DNA from: Candidatus Thiodiazotropha sp. 'RUGA'
GTDB lineage: Bacteria; Pseudomonadota; Gammaproteobacteria; Chromatiales; Chromatiaceae
Assembly: GCA_016842065.1 (NCBI GenBank)
Contig: JAEPDS010000006.1
Span: forward strand, 1 to 64,000
Direction of reading: 5' to 3'
DNA: 64,000 bases
Made by a program: the position numbers and the translations under genes
Notes under the pieces: model-generated
The model's input: the letters and a program-made list of their open reading frames with translations, nothing else
Database searches by the model: none
Told to the model about the DNA's origin: nothing
Part shown: positions 63,955 to 64,000 of the stretch, in pieces
How positions within the stretch are numbered: position 1 is the first letter of the stretch
Layout of the letters: each line of letters begins with the position of its first letter

Positions 63955-64000
63955 ATGCTTATCCGATTTATAACCGCTGTTGTTCTGGCGGCCATCATCT
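63955..64000 (+). CDS. N-terminus of an exported protein (partial)
   Basis: The ATG at 63955 starts MLIRFITAVVLAAII and runs off the end of the window. The short basic start and hydrophobic run look like a signal peptide or membrane anchor. An AGG lies just before it. Nothing more can be said. Confidence 0.4.
   Translation, partial: MLIRFITAVVLAAII

Overview
The window looks like a chromosome segment of a free-living or symbiotic sulfur-oxidizing gammaproteobacterium (Chromatiales / Sedimenticola / Thiodiazotropha-like). This is inferred from gene content: a periplasmic Tyr/Gly-rich sulfur globule protein, a TusA-DsrE2 sulfur-relay pair, CysJ/CysI/CysH/CysC sulfate assimilation, hypE, a type II secretion operon, several c-di-GMP enzymes and gammaproteobacterial Pho, Zur and sigma-32 type sites. 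No rRNA, tRNA or CRISPR array was seen.

Layout. 1-7.4 kb: the tail of a Fis-type activator, an HFCD-like flavoprotein, and a CysB-like regulator divergent from cysJ-cysI-cysH-cysC. 7.4-10.7 kb: accessory material, including a nested palindrome, a HEAT-like hypothetical gene, a 295-bp IS4-derived mini-element with both ends, a guanylate-kinase-like protein with a broken P-loop, a 59-codon small ORF and a second IS4 transposase fragment. 10.7-16.4 kb: a Pho-boxed pstS-phoU-pstC-pstA-pstB1-pstB2 operon. 16.8-19.7 kb: a PhnD-like binding protein next to a HAMP-GGDEF-EAL protein. 19.8-23.5 kb: a dead tyrosine recombinase, a small membrane protein, and integron-cassette-like genes with one good attC. 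23.5-27.5 kb: a large unknown protein and a haem-motif diguanylate cyclase. 28-33.2 kb: a zinc (Zur) island. 33.3-36 kb: a heat-shock Hsp20 pair, a TetR regulator and tusA-dsrE2 under a twin operator. 36.4-43.6 kb: a Cache-type diguanylate cyclase, small exported or membrane proteins, a class V aminotransferase, the sulfur globule protein, hypE and a DUF364 protein. 43.7-50.6 kb: sppA-like peptidase, HAD phosphatase, rluC, divergent rne, and a low-molecular-weight phosphatase. 51.8-53.2 kb: an OprD-like porin. 53.3-63.5 kb: a type II secretion operon on the minus strand (D-E-F-H-I-J-K-L-M-C/P) with no gspG.

The most unusual system is the phosphate operon. PhoU carries a C-terminal low-molecular-weight phosphatase domain in which the catalytic Cys is Asp and the P-loop Arg is His. 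The two PstB ATPases have complementary defects: PstB1 has an intact LSGGQ but lacks the Q-loop Gln and switch His, while PstB2 has an intact Walker A, Q-loop, Walker B and switch His but a ruined signature (LSLEEQ). Together they would form one canonical and one degenerate ATP site, an asymmetric layout well known in heterodimeric ABC exporters but unexpected in a Pst importer. A ladder of six Pho-type 7-mers at about 11-bp spacing precedes the operon.

Other regulatory logic visible in the sequence: Zur-like palindromes before the zinc genes, a near-consensus sigma-32 promoter before the Hsp20 genes, identical 12-bp operators before the TetR gene and before tusA, and an FNR-like site centred about 41 bp upstream of the predicted start of the sulfur globule transcript.
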